Shown here piece by piece: positions 32,548 through 42,580 of a stretch of DNA of 64,000 nucleotides. The notes below the pieces were generated by a model, which made no database searches, was not told where the DNA came from, and worked only from the letters and a program-made list of their open reading frames with translations. Position 1 is the first letter of the stretch. Every line of letters begins with the position of its first letter. The stretch spans positions 186,001-250,000 of the forward strand of contig NZ_JACWMY010000003.1 of NCBI RefSeq assembly GCF_014773265.1. Reading direction: 5' to 3'. The translations under genes and the position numbers were made by a program. This DNA is from Mucilaginibacter pankratovii. GTDB taxonomy: Bacteria > Bacteroidota > Bacteroidia > Sphingobacteriales > Sphingobacteriaceae.

Positions 32548-32922
32548 ATGAATAAACAGTCTAAAAAAATTATCATTTTCGACGATGACGAGGATATCTT
32601 GTCTATCTGCAGTTATATTTTAGAAGAGCAAGGATGGGAAGTGCATACTTTTACCGATTGCAATCATATAGTCGAAAAGGTAGCCGGCATCCTGCCCGAT
32701 GTTATTTTGATGGATAACTGGATCCCCGACGCCGGCGGCATTGTGGCTACCCAAACGCTAAAAAAAGATGAAGCGCTGAAGCTCATCCCTGTAGTATATT
32801 TTTCTGCTAACAGCGATATCCAGCTGCTTGCAGACCATGCCGGTGCCGAAACTTACCTGGCCAAACCATTCGACCTGGAGGAACTGGAGCGGGTTATCAA
32901 CACCGTGCTGGTAAATAATTAA
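32548..32922 (+). CDS. Orphan response regulator (receiver domain only)
   Basis: A 124-residue CheY-like protein: FDDDED acidic pocket, Asp56 in VILMDNWIPDAGG, Ser in VVYFSANS and Lys near 107 in YLAKPFDLEEL. No output domain. It follows comM by 105 bp on the same strand. A kinase partner is not in the window. Confidence 0.92.
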   Translation: MNKQSKKIIIFDDDEDILSICSYILEEQGWEVHTFTDCNHIVEKVAGILPDVILMDNWIPDAGGIVATQTLKKDEALKLIPVVYFSANSDIQLLADHAGAETYLAKPFDLEELERVINTVLVNN

Positions 32923-32934
32923 CTTATAGTTCTT

Positions 32935-32984
32935 CATACAAAAGAAGGCCTTCCGCTTATAAACGGAAGGCCTTCTTTTGTATG
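32935..32984. terminator. Strong bidirectional terminator
   Basis: A 21-bp perfect inverted repeat (32935-32955 and 32964-32984, loop 8) containing AAAGAAGGCCTTCCG. It lies between the convergent response-regulator and barrel genes. Confidence 0.95.
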
Positions 32985-32989
32985 CCTTT

Positions 32990-35962
32990 TTACATTGGGC
33001 CGCCGCCGGGACCACCCATACCGGGACCGCCACCGCCTGGCCTTCCGCCGCCGCCACCAGGGCCGCCGCCGTCTCTAAAACCACGGCCGGGTTCTTGTGT
33101 TGGTGCTTTTCCCGAGAATTTTTGCAGCCTCAAAGTAAACGATAACAGGAAGTAGCGGCCAAGTTTGTTTACGTTGGTTTGGGTTTGTATGCTACCCACC
33201 GTTGTTGTTGAGAAGCCTGTGTTCTCGTTAAACAGATCGTATGCGGCCAAACGCAGGGTACCTCTATGATCCTTCAGGAAACGGCGCTCTACATAAGCAT
33301 TAAAAATATTGGGGTTTTTAACGTTTAGTTTGGCATCGTACCCGTAGTTTAAGGTTTTGGTATAATCGTAATTTAATGTCCAGTCTTTCCAGAAATAGTT
33401 TTTACCGCTAATAGCAAGATCCAGCGTGCGGATATTAGTATTGGCGCTGTAAAGCGGGCCCGTTAATGAGTTGCTTGTTTTGTTGATGGTATAACGCGCA
33501 GATGTTTCGGCATCTATTACATCGGTAATATTTACCCTGAAGCGTGTGCGCGGAGCAAGCGTGAATGTTTTGGCAATGTTTTTTTGCACCGGTGATTCGA
33601 TGTTGTTTACATCTACCGAGTCTGAGAAACCAATGTTGTTGGTATAGGCCACCTGCCCGTCAAACGTTAAGGTGTATTTGCGTTCCTTCCATGGCTTAGA
33701 GAAAACAAAGCCACCATTTACCTGATAGTAGCCCCCTGTATTAAGATACTGAGTCAAATTGGTGTTCACCAATTTTTGCAAATTAGGGTTAGCTGCCAGG
33801 GCGGCTGCAGAAAAGCTGCTTGGGTAAGCCGTTGTTTTAGATACGATCTTGTTATCGGTTTGGGTATACCCAATATTAGTAAAGAAAATGTCGCCTGTTT
33901 GGAAACTGAATTTATTGTAACGCAACTGGATATTGTTGGCAAATTCAGGTTTCAGATCCGGGTTACCCTGAACCGGGTAAAGCGCGTTAGATAGGTCTAT
34001 TACCGGTTGCAATTGGTTAAACGCAGGTTGGTTGCTGTTACCGTTGTAGTTAAAATTTAACGATTGGCTCCTCGAGAAGTTGTAAACAAAACGTGCCGCC
34101 GGGATAATGTTGAATGTAGTTACCCTTGTTGGTACGGTCGTCCTGTCAGAAAAACCTTCCAATGTGGCTGGCTGTGCACCAATACCAATCACGTAGTTGT
34201 ATTTGGTTTGAACAAAGCGGTAGTTAAAACCAAAACGGTTTGTGGTAAAGGTGTAACGGTAGTTGTTGCTTAACAGATCGTAACGATGGTACGCATCCGG
34301 ATTAGTGGTGTATAAAGTATCTGTTTCTTTATCGCTGGTTGTAGATGAGTGGCTGAACGTGTAGTTACCCTCTAAATAGCCATGTTTACTTACCGGCTCC
34401 TGGTAAGATACGTTACCACTAACACTATTCACCCGGCTATCGGTATAAATAACCTGGTTTGCCGGGGCGTTACCTGCACCGGTAGTGTAATTGTATATCG
34501 GATTGTCGTAAGAGTTGCTTTTGTTCGATGAGCCGTTGAACGTGATGCTGAGGTTGCGGCCCCTGCTGTTAAAACGGTGGTTAAATAAACCGCTTAAGCC
34601 GTAATTTGGAGATGATGAGTTACTGATAGAATTTGAAGTATACGCCAGGTTGTTAACACCACCCCTGGTAGAAGTTACCTTATCCACACTGGTAACATCG
34701 TTGCCCGAATAGGAGAAAGTCGGTGTTATTTTAAGGTAGTTTATCGTGTCGGGCCTCCATTCGGCATTAAAAGTAAAACGATGGTTTACCGGGTTATTGG
34801 TTTCCTGGCTCTGCTGGGTACTAGTACTTGGCGGAGAAAAGTAATTGTTTTGTATGATATTAGAGTTGGTATAAACAGTATTATCATTAAAGCTGTAGCT
34901 ACCATATACCGATAAGGTTTTGCCCCATTGGTCCCTAAAGTTTAAGCCGATAGAACGTGCGTTGGTGATGCCGTTTGCGTTGGTAGTAGACCCACTTGAG
35001 CCACCCCTTAAAGCATTGCCACGGCCGCCGCCACCGCCTCCTCCTCCGAAACCACCACCACCCGCGGCGCCGCCCGTTGCAGACCCAAAGCTAAAGGTGT
35101 TAACATTGGTGTTGTTGATGCTTCCTAAAACAGAGATCTGCTGATCGCCTTTAAATTTAAAAAAGTTTAACAAACCCAGGTAGCGGTTATCGTTTGTTAC
35201 GCCCGGGTTCTTCGGGAGCAGATCGGAGCCATCGCCTGCTGTTGCCTGGCCAAAGTAGCCATAGTTTTTATCCTTACGGATGGTGAAGTTAAGTATTTTG
35301 GTCGGTTCGCCGGTACGTACGCCGCTCAGGTTTGCCTGGTCGCCGTAGTCGTCAACAATTTGTACACTCTCAATAACATCGGCGGGGAGGTTACGGGTGG
35401 CACTTAATACGTCGCCCCCAAAAAAATCCTTACCGTTAACCCTAACTTTAGTTACCTGTTTGCCCTGTGCTGTCACAGTTCCGTCTTTGGCCACATCAAG
35501 GCTTGGGATCTTTTTCAACACGTCTTCTATAGGCGCGTTTTCCCTTACCTTATAGGCCGATACACTGTACTGCACAGTGTCCTCCTTTAAAATAACCGGG
35601 TTTACCCCCACAATGGTTACCACGCCCAATTGGCGTGTTTCCGATTTTAGTATAATTGGGTCAAGCACTATGGCTTTGCCATCGGCTGCTATTGTATAAT
35701 GTTTTATGATGCCCTGGCAACCAATAGAGGTAATTGTTAAATTAATTTTGGTGCCTTTTACCGATGGAAAGATAAACCGGCCGTTAACATCTGTAGTGGT
35801 TGAAAGGCTGTCGCCCCGATCGGATGATATTTTAACATTGCTGCCGGGGAGTGTTAGTTTGGTTGAATCGATAATAGTACCGCTCAGCTGGCGGCTACCC
35901 TGCGCATTTGATCGCAGCGTTGACAGGCTTAGGATAGTAAGAAGTAAAAAAATGTATTTCAT
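32990..35962 (-). CDS. TonB-receptor-like outer-membrane beta-barrel protein
   Basis: A 990-residue protein. The ATG at 35962 starts a clean signal peptide (MKYIFLLLTILSLSTLRSNA), and longer starts are unlikely. Residues about 25-110 are a carboxypeptidase-regulatory-like domain and 125-225 a TonB plug (ENAPIEDVLKKIPSLDVAKD, VRVNGKDFFGGDV), followed by a large barrel. Two glycine-rich runs stand out: about 297-325 between plug and barrel, and the extreme C-terminus (GGPGGGGGRPGGGGPGMGG). It belongs to the outer-membrane beta-barrel family without a known ligand; no SusD partner is adjacent. Confidence 0.9.
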   Translation of the reverse strand: MKYIFLLLTILSLSTLRSNAQGSRQLSGTIIDSTKLTLPGSNVKISSDRGDSLSTTTDVNGRFIFPSVKGTKINLTITSIGCQGIIKHYTIAADGKAIVLDPIILKSETRQLGVVTIVGVNPVILKEDTVQYSVSAYKVRENAPIEDVLKKIPSLDVAKDGTVTAQGKQVTKVRVNGKDFFGGDVLSATRNLPADVIESVQIVDDYGDQANLSGVRTGEPTKILNFTIRKDKNYGYFGQATAGDGSDLLPKNPGVTNDNRYLGLLNFFKFKGDQQISVLGSINNTNVNTFSFGSATGGAAGGGGFGGGGGGGGRGNALRGGSSGSTTNANGITNARSIGLNFRDQWGKTLSVYGSYSFNDNTVYTNSNIIQNNYFSPPSTSTQQSQETNNPVNHRFTFNAEWRPDTINYLKITPTFSYSGNDVTSVDKVTSTRGGVNNLAYTSNSISNSSSPNYGLSGLFNHRFNSRGRNLSITFNGSSNKSNSYDNPIYNYTTGAGNAPANQVIYTDSRVNSVSGNVSYQEPVSKHGYLEGNYTFSHSSTTSDKETDTLYTTNPDAYHRYDLLSNNYRYTFTTNRFGFNYRFVQTKYNYVIGIGAQPATLEGFSDRTTVPTRVTTFNIIPAARFVYNFSRSQSLNFNYNGNSNQPAFNQLQPVIDLSNALYPVQGNPDLKPEFANNIQLRYNKFSFQTGDIFFTNIGYTQTDNKIVSKTTAYPSSFSAAALAANPNLQKLVNTNLTQYLNTGGYYQVNGGFVFSKPWKERKYTLTFDGQVAYTNNIGFSDSVDVNNIESPVQKNIAKTFTLAPRTRFRVNITDVIDAETSARYTINKTSNSLTGPLYSANTNIRTLDLAISGKNYFWKDWTLNYDYTKTLNYGYDAKLNVKNPNIFNAYVERRFLKDHRGTLRLAAYDLFNENTGFSTTTVGSIQTQTNVNKLGRYFLLSFTLRLQKFSGKAPTQEPGRGFRDGGGPGGGGGRPGGGGPGMGGPGGGPM

Positions 35963-36102
35963 AATGTATTTAAAGGAGCACATTGATATTATTATGTGTA
36001 CGACACATATTTTATGCAAATGTTCACTTTATAGAATTTAAATATTTAATAATCATAGCATTGTTACATATTACAGCATGTAAACAATAGGATTGTTACA
36101 TA

Positions 36103-36131
36103 TAAAAAACAAAAGCCCCGCAATGCGGGGC
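36103..36131 (-). terminator. Intrinsic terminator for the collagen-like gene
   Basis: Read leftward: GCCCCGCATTGCGGGGC followed by TTTTGTTTTTT. It lies downstream of the leftward gene at 36176. Confidence 0.9.
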
Positions 36132-36175
36132 CGAAGTTAAAATAAGCTGTACAAAAATTTATACGGGTGGCGGCG

Positions 36176-36904
36176 TTAATTTGATAAATGTAATACGCTG
36201 GCCACTTGGCTATAGTTTCTGAGATTTACATCTGGATGAGCGGCGCCAAATGTAGTAAGCGATGTGCCCTCGATGATCACCACCCTAAAATCAAGTCCGC
36301 TTGCGGTAAAGTTGGATTTTACGCTCACATAACCCACTCCGTAAGAAGACAGTGCCAATGTTTGGCCGGCCTCAGCATATGGCATTGCAAAAAAGCCGCT
36401 GTTGCTGCCGGTAATACGGAAGTACATCAGCACAAGCCCCTTGTCAACAATATCTTGTGTAATTGCAGGCACGCTAAATTGTGTAAAGCCGGTTAAAATA
36501 ACCGATCTGTTGGTTAGCAATACACTGGATATATTGGCACTGCCATCGGCACCTGTAGCGCCCGTTGCGCCGGTAGCACCCGTTGGGCCGGCAGGTCCTG
36601 TTGCACCGGTTGCCCCTGTAGGGCCAGTTGCGCCGGTAGCACCCGTAGCTCCTGTTGGGCCGGCAGGGCCCGTGGCACCGGTTGCACCCGTTGCTCCTGC
36701 GGGGCCCGTGGCACCCGTTGCTCCATTAGCGCCGGTTGCCCCCTGCGGGCCTTGAGGGCCCGTGGCGCCAGTTGCTCCTGCGGGGCCGGTTGCACCTATA
36801 GCGCCATCGGCACCGGCAGGGCCGGGAGTAATAGTTTTTTTGCAAGCCCCAAGGGTAGTTAAGCAAATTATCGAAATCGCAAAAAAGGTATTTGTTAGTT
36901 TCAT
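36176..36904 (-). CDS. Collagen-like lipoprotein
   Basis: A 242-residue lipoprotein with lipobox LGAC (Cys20). Residues about 28-120 are uninterrupted Gly-X-Y triplets (mostly GAT, GPA, GPT), and the last 115 residues form a beta-rich C-terminal domain. The triplet region is expected to form a trimeric collagen-like stalk, with the C-terminal domain as trimer head. It is anchored in a membrane and probably surface-exposed. The repeat DNA is GC-rich and likely to vary in copy number between strains. Confidence 0.9.
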   Translation of the reverse strand: MKLTNTFFAISIICLTTLGACKKTITPGPAGADGAIGATGPAGATGATGPQGPQGATGANGATGATGPAGATGATGATGPAGPTGATGATGATGPTGATGATGPAGPTGATGATGATGADGSANISSVLLTNRSVILTGFTQFSVPAITQDIVDKGLVLMYFRITGSNSGFFAMPYAEAGQTLALSSYGVGYVSVKSNFTASGLDFRVVIIEGTSLTTFGAAHPDVNLRNYSQVASVLHLSN

Positions 36905-37108
36905 ATCGGTTATGCTGAGTGTCTTTGTACGGGCGGGGTGTTAATAAGTTTCACTCAATGTGGAAAGAAAAAATATTTCTTACTAACCAATATTAATTTC
37001 GCCCTGCGATTGTACTCATAAATTGTTAACGATTGTTAAAAAACGACCCCTGCAAAGAATAAAACCTTTGCGCAACCGTTTTCGTTTAACACTACAAATC
37101 TTTAACCT

Positions 37109-37381
37109 ATGGATAATATCAGAAAGTCGCTCCACGCCAAAGTGCACACGTGGATGGATGCTATTGGGTTCAGTCTCAATGCATCACAAACCAATTTTAA
37201 GAACAAGATCACCACCAATCATTACTTTTTCGAAACGTTTAATTTTTACGAAAAATCAAAAGGTGATGATATGTCGAAAGCGAAATTTTTGTGTTTTGAT
37301 ATGTATGGTGAAAAGATGAGTGTAAGGTCGCTGCTCGATCTGCAGACCGCCTTTTTTGAAAACATCAGCCAGCTGAAATAA
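37109..37381 (+). CDS. Small protein of unknown function
   Basis: A 90-residue soluble protein (MDNIRKSLHAKVHTWMDAIG ... SVRSLLDLQTAFFENISQL), rich in Phe, Lys and Asn, with no signal peptide or membrane helix. It begins at ATG after a 200-bp gap and ends before a strong terminator, so it is a single-gene unit. No family recognised. Confidence 0.6.
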   Translation: MDNIRKSLHAKVHTWMDAIGFSLNASQTNFKNKITTNHYFFETFNFYEKSKGDDMSKAKFLCFDMYGEKMSVRSLLDLQTAFFENISQLK

Positions 37382-37420
37382 TTATTGCCCCGCTATTTAT
37401 ATTCTTAACTAAAAAACAAA

Positions 37421-37452
37421 ACCCCCGCTAAAATAGCAGGGGCTTAATTTTT
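37421..37452 (+). terminator. Intrinsic terminator
   Basis: CCCCCGCTA / TAGCAGGGG stem with AAA loop and one bulge, then TTAATTTTTTTT. Confidence 0.85.
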
Positions 37453-37484
37453 TTTGCATTTTACTGGCCAAGCCAGCATCTCTG

Positions 37485-40088
37485 TTAGTAATTTATTTCT
37501 GTTTCCTGTTGCTCCGGTTCGGCTAAACGGCCACCCACTGTCCCGCCAATAACATTAATAACCGGTTTTGTTGGGTATAGCGCCTCTTTTATGCGCAAGC
37601 GCAGGTCTGCATAATGTGCCGCGGTTAATGCGTCGCCGCCATTTGGCAGGGTGCTGCTTATTCTGGTAAGCTCGGCACGCACCATCGGCCTGATATCAGA
37701 CAACGCGATGTTGATAGGCGTTAAACCGAAGTTTGCTAATTGTACGTTTGTAGCTCCCGGGAAGCTTTGGCTGGCATCCGTATTCAGGAACATCTTTAAA
37801 TTTTCGATGTAGCCACGCTGTAAATTGCGCTGAAACTGATCTGGTTTACCGGCTGGGAATATGCCGCCGCGCAAATCGGTGAGCAGATCGCTTACGCGGT
37901 AAGCCAATGCGCCGCTTTTTGCTTCGTTATCAAACATACGGGCTAAGCGCGATGGGTTTAACACGTTTGCCAGCGCGTTTACCTGTACCGATTTGATACG
38001 GCCAAGAACAACCCCGTTGTCAAACTTGCTTAGTGCGGATGTGTTGATAAGCCAGGTTGGTGTTTTAAACAGCTGTTGGTTTAAAAACACAACCGCATCA
38101 TGCTGCAGGCCTTTATTTACAAAGCCATAAACCGGCCCGGTTTGATCATACGTTTTAAAGTTCTCGTTCATGCCGCCAATGTTCATGGTAACGTGGCCTA
38201 TATAGCGGTTGTACTGGCCAATAACTTCGTTGTACAGGGTTTGTACATCATCATACTCTTCGCCCTTCTGGAAGGTCCATTTTTCAATGTTTGGTAATAT
38301 CCTTTTCAGGTTGGCAATACCGTAAGCGCTTGCTTTCATTGCATTATCGCCCAGGTCCTCGTTCTGCAGGCGCGGATCGATAGACGTGCCCTGGCGGCCA
38401 TAATAATAAAGCGGGTTGCCCGCTTTTGCTTTTGTCCAGGTGTCGAGCGTTTCTTTCTCCTGTTTAACAGTTTTGTTGCCGTTAAAATAGCTATAACCCC
38501 ATTTTACAGCCCAAAGGTCGTATTCGCCAATTTGCGGGTAAAAGCGGGTTACACCATCGCCCGGTTGGGCAATATAGTTAAAGCGAGCATAATCCATAAT
38601 AGATGGTGCCGTGCCATGTGTAGCAGTAAATGTTTTAGAACGTAATGAATCGACCTTATAGGCATAGCTGGAACCAAAGTTATGTGGCAGGCCCAGTGTG
38701 TGGCCAATTTCGTGCGATGATACAAAACGGATCAGCTCGCCCATTTGGGTGTCGGTAAATTGCGGGTTGCGCACGTTGGGGTTTGTTGCGGCTGTTTGGA
38801 TAAAGAACCAGTTGCGCAATAAGCTCATTACGTTGTGGTACCAGCCCACGTGACTTTCCAAGATCTCGCCGCTGCGCGGATCGGAGATATGCGGGCCGTA
38901 AGCGTTCTGTACATCTGATGCGAAGTAACGCAATACGCTGTAGCGGGCATCCTCGGTGCTAAATTCCGGGTCTTCTTTGGCGGTTGGGGCAACTTTACCC
39001 ACAATGGCGTTTTTAAAGCCGGCGGCCTCAAATGCTTTATTCCAATCGTTAATACCGGCTATAAGGTATGGCACCCATTTTTTTGGCGTAGCCGGATCTA
39101 TGTAGTACACAATTTGCTTTTTAGGCTCCACCAGTTCGCCGCGGCCATAGGCAGCTTCGTCTTTAGGTTCCAGCCTCCAGCGGTGGATGTATGAAGTTAC
39201 TTCTGCTTTTTGGGCATCGGTACCGTAATCTGTTTGTCCCTGGCCAAAGTAACCAACACGCGCATCCATCAAACGCGCTTTCATGGGCGTTTTTGGCAGC
39301 AGCAGCATTGAGGTGTTCAGCTCGAAAGTTAATGCGGCGTTGGTATTATCGGTTGGTGATTCTGCCGCGCGGAATGTTTTCAGGGTGCGCACTTCCACAT
39401 TTATAGGGAAGCTTTTGATGGTATCGATGTAAGATCGGGTGTTATCTATCCCGCTAACTTTGTAGGCTTTTTTAACGTTATCAGGCAGGCTGATAGCCGC
39501 TACATCGCCATTGTACATATCGGTAACATCTATCAATACGCCGGTAGTATCTTTATTGTAGGCTTTAATATCGAAAGAGGCTAATACTGCATCAAGGTTG
39601 GAGTTTTTAACGGACATGTACATGTCGCTGGTACTATCAGCACGTACCGAGTAACTTGGCACGCGGATGAATACCTGCTTATCGTGGCGCTCCCATTTCC
39701 AAACCTGGTCGTTAACTTCTTCGCCGCCGTATTGCTGGCCAAAAGATTTTAACCCAACGGGTGTTTTTACAAAGCGGGTAACAACCAGCATTTCGCGGCT
39801 TAGCAAGCTATCGGGGATCTCGAAGTAATATTTCCCTTCCACCTTGTAGGTTGGGAACAGGCCGCTATCGGCTTTAGCTTTTCCAATCAGATCGCTGAAT
39901 TTTTTGATCCCTTCTTTTTTCGCCGGGCCTACGGTTGCTGTAGCAGCAGTTGCTCCGCCGGGCGTAGTGGTGGTTTTAAGGGTTACTGTAGATGCGGTTT
40001 CTTTTTTTGTAGCGCACGAGCTTGCTGCAACGGCAAGGGTGATAATTGCTACGCGCAGGCGAACGCCTACCCGTAAAGGTGTAGTCAT
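37485..40088 (-). CDS. Large zinc-dependent metalloprotease (DUF5117/DUF5118 type)
   Basis: An 867-residue exported protein with a lipoprotein-type signal (AASSC). An N-terminal DUF5118/DUF5117-like region (SDLIGKAKADSGLFPTYKVE, GKYYFEIPDSLLSREMLVVT) is followed by a metzincin catalytic site HEIGHTLGLPHNF (HExxHxxGxxH), with a downstream Met-turn-like SIMDYARFNY. The family is common in Bacteroidota and acts in the periplasm or at the surface. Substrate unknown. Confidence 0.9.
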   Translation of the reverse strand: MTTPLRVGVRLRVAIITLAVAASSCATKKETASTVTLKTTTTPGGATAATATVGPAKKEGIKKFSDLIGKAKADSGLFPTYKVEGKYYFEIPDSLLSREMLVVTRFVKTPVGLKSFGQQYGGEEVNDQVWKWERHDKQVFIRVPSYSVRADSTSDMYMSVKNSNLDAVLASFDIKAYNKDTTGVLIDVTDMYNGDVAAISLPDNVKKAYKVSGIDNTRSYIDTIKSFPINVEVRTLKTFRAAESPTDNTNAALTFELNTSMLLLPKTPMKARLMDARVGYFGQGQTDYGTDAQKAEVTSYIHRWRLEPKDEAAYGRGELVEPKKQIVYYIDPATPKKWVPYLIAGINDWNKAFEAAGFKNAIVGKVAPTAKEDPEFSTEDARYSVLRYFASDVQNAYGPHISDPRSGEILESHVGWYHNVMSLLRNWFFIQTAATNPNVRNPQFTDTQMGELIRFVSSHEIGHTLGLPHNFGSSYAYKVDSLRSKTFTATHGTAPSIMDYARFNYIAQPGDGVTRFYPQIGEYDLWAVKWGYSYFNGNKTVKQEKETLDTWTKAKAGNPLYYYGRQGTSIDPRLQNEDLGDNAMKASAYGIANLKRILPNIEKWTFQKGEEYDDVQTLYNEVIGQYNRYIGHVTMNIGGMNENFKTYDQTGPVYGFVNKGLQHDAVVFLNQQLFKTPTWLINTSALSKFDNGVVLGRIKSVQVNALANVLNPSRLARMFDNEAKSGALAYRVSDLLTDLRGGIFPAGKPDQFQRNLQRGYIENLKMFLNTDASQSFPGATNVQLANFGLTPINIALSDIRPMVRAELTRISSTLPNGGDALTAAHYADLRLRIKEALYPTKPVINVIGGTVGGRLAEPEQQETEINY

Positions 40089-40181
40089 ATTAAATTTTAA
40101 ATTAATTAGTAAAAAGCAAAAGCTAAAAATATGGAATATTATATAAAATCGCTAATGCCTATGGGTTTGTTACAATTAGCA

Positions 40182-41408
40182 TTAAATGCGGCGGCGCAGG
40201 GTTAGTATTACACGGTCATACCGCTTATCGTGGTATACTTCTAATAAGATGCTCCGGTCGGTTTTTGATTTTAAAAGGTTGTCTACCTCCTCCACACTCA
40301 TTTTTGCTACAGGCTTAAAATTGATAGAAACGATCTCATCATTCCGTTGTAAGCCTATCTCATCTGCCGGGGAGTTTGGCTCTACGCGGCTCACCACCAA
40401 ATGATCGAGGTTATCACCGGTCGAGTAGTACTCTATGCCGCTCATATCGTGCTCAAATGGCTCGTTGTAGGTTTGGTTCGGCTTAAGGTATAAGGCGTTG
40501 TTGCTATAATCGAATATAACGTTGAATTTTTTTAATATCCCGATGCCCAAATTTCCATCGCGCGCGATCGAGTAAGATCGGGCTTCTGTAGCAATATCGG
40601 GAAATGATGTGATGACGTTTTTTACTTTGTATTTGCCCAATTCAATTTCGTTTATCCGGCTTATATAGCCACTTATGGGCCCGTTTAAAGCTACGCCGAG
40701 ATTTGCCCTGATGTATGTTTTAGGCAATCCGTTAGTTTTCTGCAAGTTTTCCAGCGACAGGGGGTGCCCGGCACCAAGATCTATCACCAGTTTATTTTTT
40801 CCGCTGCGTCCATCCGGGAAAGTCACCATGGTTTCCAGGTAAGGTTTTTTGTCCTCTATGGTAATAGGTATCTTCTGGCTTTTTTTGGTCCCCTTCAGGT
40901 CTTTGGGGCGGCAAACGGTAAGGGTGCTATCAGAGAAGGTGATCTTTACTGCCAGGTTGTTAAAAAAATCCCAGCCTATTAAACCGTGTATAGGCATGCC
41001 TACATAGCTGGAAAGGCTGAAGTAATCTTTTTTTAAGATAGCCGATGATACACCATGGCTGGAAAGTCCGGGTATTTCCAGCTTTAAGGGAGTGGTTACA
41101 AAAGCCTCGTAATCGCCGTCTTCGCCAAGGCCGGATATTTTGATGGTGCGCTTTTGGCTGAGGTTTATGGAGTCGACCATGGTTGGGTCTGTCATGATCA
41201 TAAGCCCTACGCCGGTATCCAGCACAAAATTAAAGGGCCCCTTATTATTTATCTGCATTTTAATAACCACCATATTGCGGATAAGGCGGAACGGAATGCT
41301 CACATTTTTACGGTTACTATCCACTGCGAAATACTGTGCCGAAGAAAACAGATAAAAGCAGCAGAATATAGCGGTAAGCCAGAAAGCCCTTTTTTTAAAT
41401 ATATGCAC
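40182..41408 (-). CDS. Aspartyl protease-like protein with PDZ domain
   Basis: A 408-residue protein. The GTG at 41408 is chosen because it starts a signal peptide (VHIFKKRAFWLTAIFCCFYL, cleavage near SSAQ); the TTG at 41495 would add an odd 29-residue extension. The first retropepsin-like lobe has FNFVLDTGVG (Asp-Thr-Gly); the second has LVIDLGAGHP, where Thr is replaced by Leu. A PDZ domain occupies the last 85 residues (SRVEPNSPADEIGLQRNDEI). Proteolytic activity is likely but not certain. Confidence 0.85.
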   Translation of the reverse strand: MHIFKKRAFWLTAIFCCFYLFSSAQYFAVDSNRKNVSIPFRLIRNMVVIKMQINNKGPFNFVLDTGVGLMIMTDPTMVDSINLSQKRTIKISGLGEDGDYEAFVTTPLKLEIPGLSSHGVSSAILKKDYFSLSSYVGMPIHGLIGWDFFNNLAVKITFSDSTLTVCRPKDLKGTKKSQKIPITIEDKKPYLETMVTFPDGRSGKNKLVIDLGAGHPLSLENLQKTNGLPKTYIRANLGVALNGPISGYISRINEIELGKYKVKNVITSFPDIATEARSYSIARDGNLGIGILKKFNVIFDYSNNALYLKPNQTYNEPFEHDMSGIEYYSTGDNLDHLVVSRVEPNSPADEIGLQRNDEIVSINFKPVAKMSVEEVDNLLKSKTDRSILLEVYHDKRYDRVILTLRRRI

Positions 41409-41539
41409 TACAGCTAACAAACGGGTAAAATTGGTAGCTAAATGTACGCCATTATTTACTAATGTAAATACCCCTGTTACAATATAGAAAGGCAAGGGGC
41501 TATGGTATATGATTTTCGCGGGCTCCCGTTACAACAATG

Positions 41540-42532
41540 CTATTTTTTCGTCTTTTCCTTATCGTCGCATTTAAGGTTGTCTTTTATATCGGGGTTTTGT
41601 GCGGGCAATTGTTTTACTACCCGCTCTACCTCTGTTTGCTGTACGTGCACAGCGTATTCGGCAGGTTCTATGTGGCTGCCAATGGCTTCAGCGTAAACCT
41701 GTGTAAACTCGGCACCGATGTACAGGATAGCTGCCGTGTAGTAGATCCAAACTAATATCACGATGAGCGAACCCGCTGCCCCGTAGGCAGAGCCAGGCGC
41801 TATATATTGAATATATAAGCTGATGATGTATTGCCCCAGCATGAATAGAATTGCTGTAAAAATTGCGCCAGAGCGTACATCTTTCCACTTAATCTTAACA
41901 TCTGGCAGGAATTTAAAGATAATGCCAAATAGTACCGATATTACTATTAAAGTAATCCCGAGGTTGATACCGCTGATGAGGAGCTTGGTTACACTTGGTA
42001 AAAAGCGGGTAAGCTGGCCGCTCAAAGCCTCCATTAAAAAATTTACTACCAACGATGCCATCAGCAGAAAACCAAGGCTCACGATAAGGGAGAAAGATAA
42101 GAATCTGTTCTGCAGCATTTTTACCCAGCCTTTTTTAGGCTTAGCCTTTACGCGCCAAATCATGTTAAGCGAATCCTGGATCTCTAAAAAAATACTGCTT
42201 GCACCTACAAGCAAAGTTACTACGGCTATAACCACCGCGGTGCCTGTTTTGCCGCTCAGTTCCAGGCTCTTAAGCATGTCCTGTATCTGCAAAGCGGCAG
42301 TTTCGCCAACGTAATGTTGTATTTGGGGATAAAGGCGGTCGGTAGCGGCATCGTGGCCAAATACCAGGCTTGCCAGAGATATTACTAAAATAAGTAACGG
42401 TGCGAGGGAAAACACCGTATAATAGGCCAGCGATGCGCTCAGCTTTAAACCGTTATCATTACCAAAGCCGCTAAAAGTTGCTACTAAAACCTTCCACAGG
42501 TGCTTTAAATATTCTTTATCAAAAAACCGCAT
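41540..42532 (-). CDS. YihY/BrkB-family membrane protein
   Basis: A 330-residue protein with six transmembrane segments. The ATG at 42532 (MRFFDKEYLKHLWKVLVATF) is preferred over an upstream TTG. Family signatures include LSASLAYYTVFSLAPLLILV and the C-terminal GSAYGAAGSLIVILVWIYYT. An acidic/basic tail follows. Formerly annotated as ribonuclease BN, the family's real role is unknown. It is divergent from the histidine phosphatase gene. Confidence 0.92.
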   Translation of the reverse strand: MRFFDKEYLKHLWKVLVATFSGFGNDNGLKLSASLAYYTVFSLAPLLILVISLASLVFGHDAATDRLYPQIQHYVGETAALQIQDMLKSLELSGKTGTAVVIAVVTLLVGASSIFLEIQDSLNMIWRVKAKPKKGWVKMLQNRFLSFSLIVSLGFLLMASLVVNFLMEALSGQLTRFLPSVTKLLISGINLGITLIVISVLFGIIFKFLPDVKIKWKDVRSGAIFTAILFMLGQYIISLYIQYIAPGSAYGAAGSLIVILVWIYYTAAILYIGAEFTQVYAEAIGSHIEPAEYAVHVQQTEVERVVKQLPAQNPDIKDNLKCDDKEKTKK

Positions 42533-42580
42533 ATCAATATATTTGTAAATACCTTTACTTGTAAACCTATTAAGCACGCT

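Noticed and set aside
34920..35144. Proline-rich forward ORF
   Set aside because: Antisense shadow of the glycine-rich tract in the outer-membrane barrel gene.
36402..36755. Forward ORF with long Val-Ala-Pro repeats
   Set aside because: It is the antisense reading of the Gly-X-Y repeats of the collagen-like lipoprotein gene.
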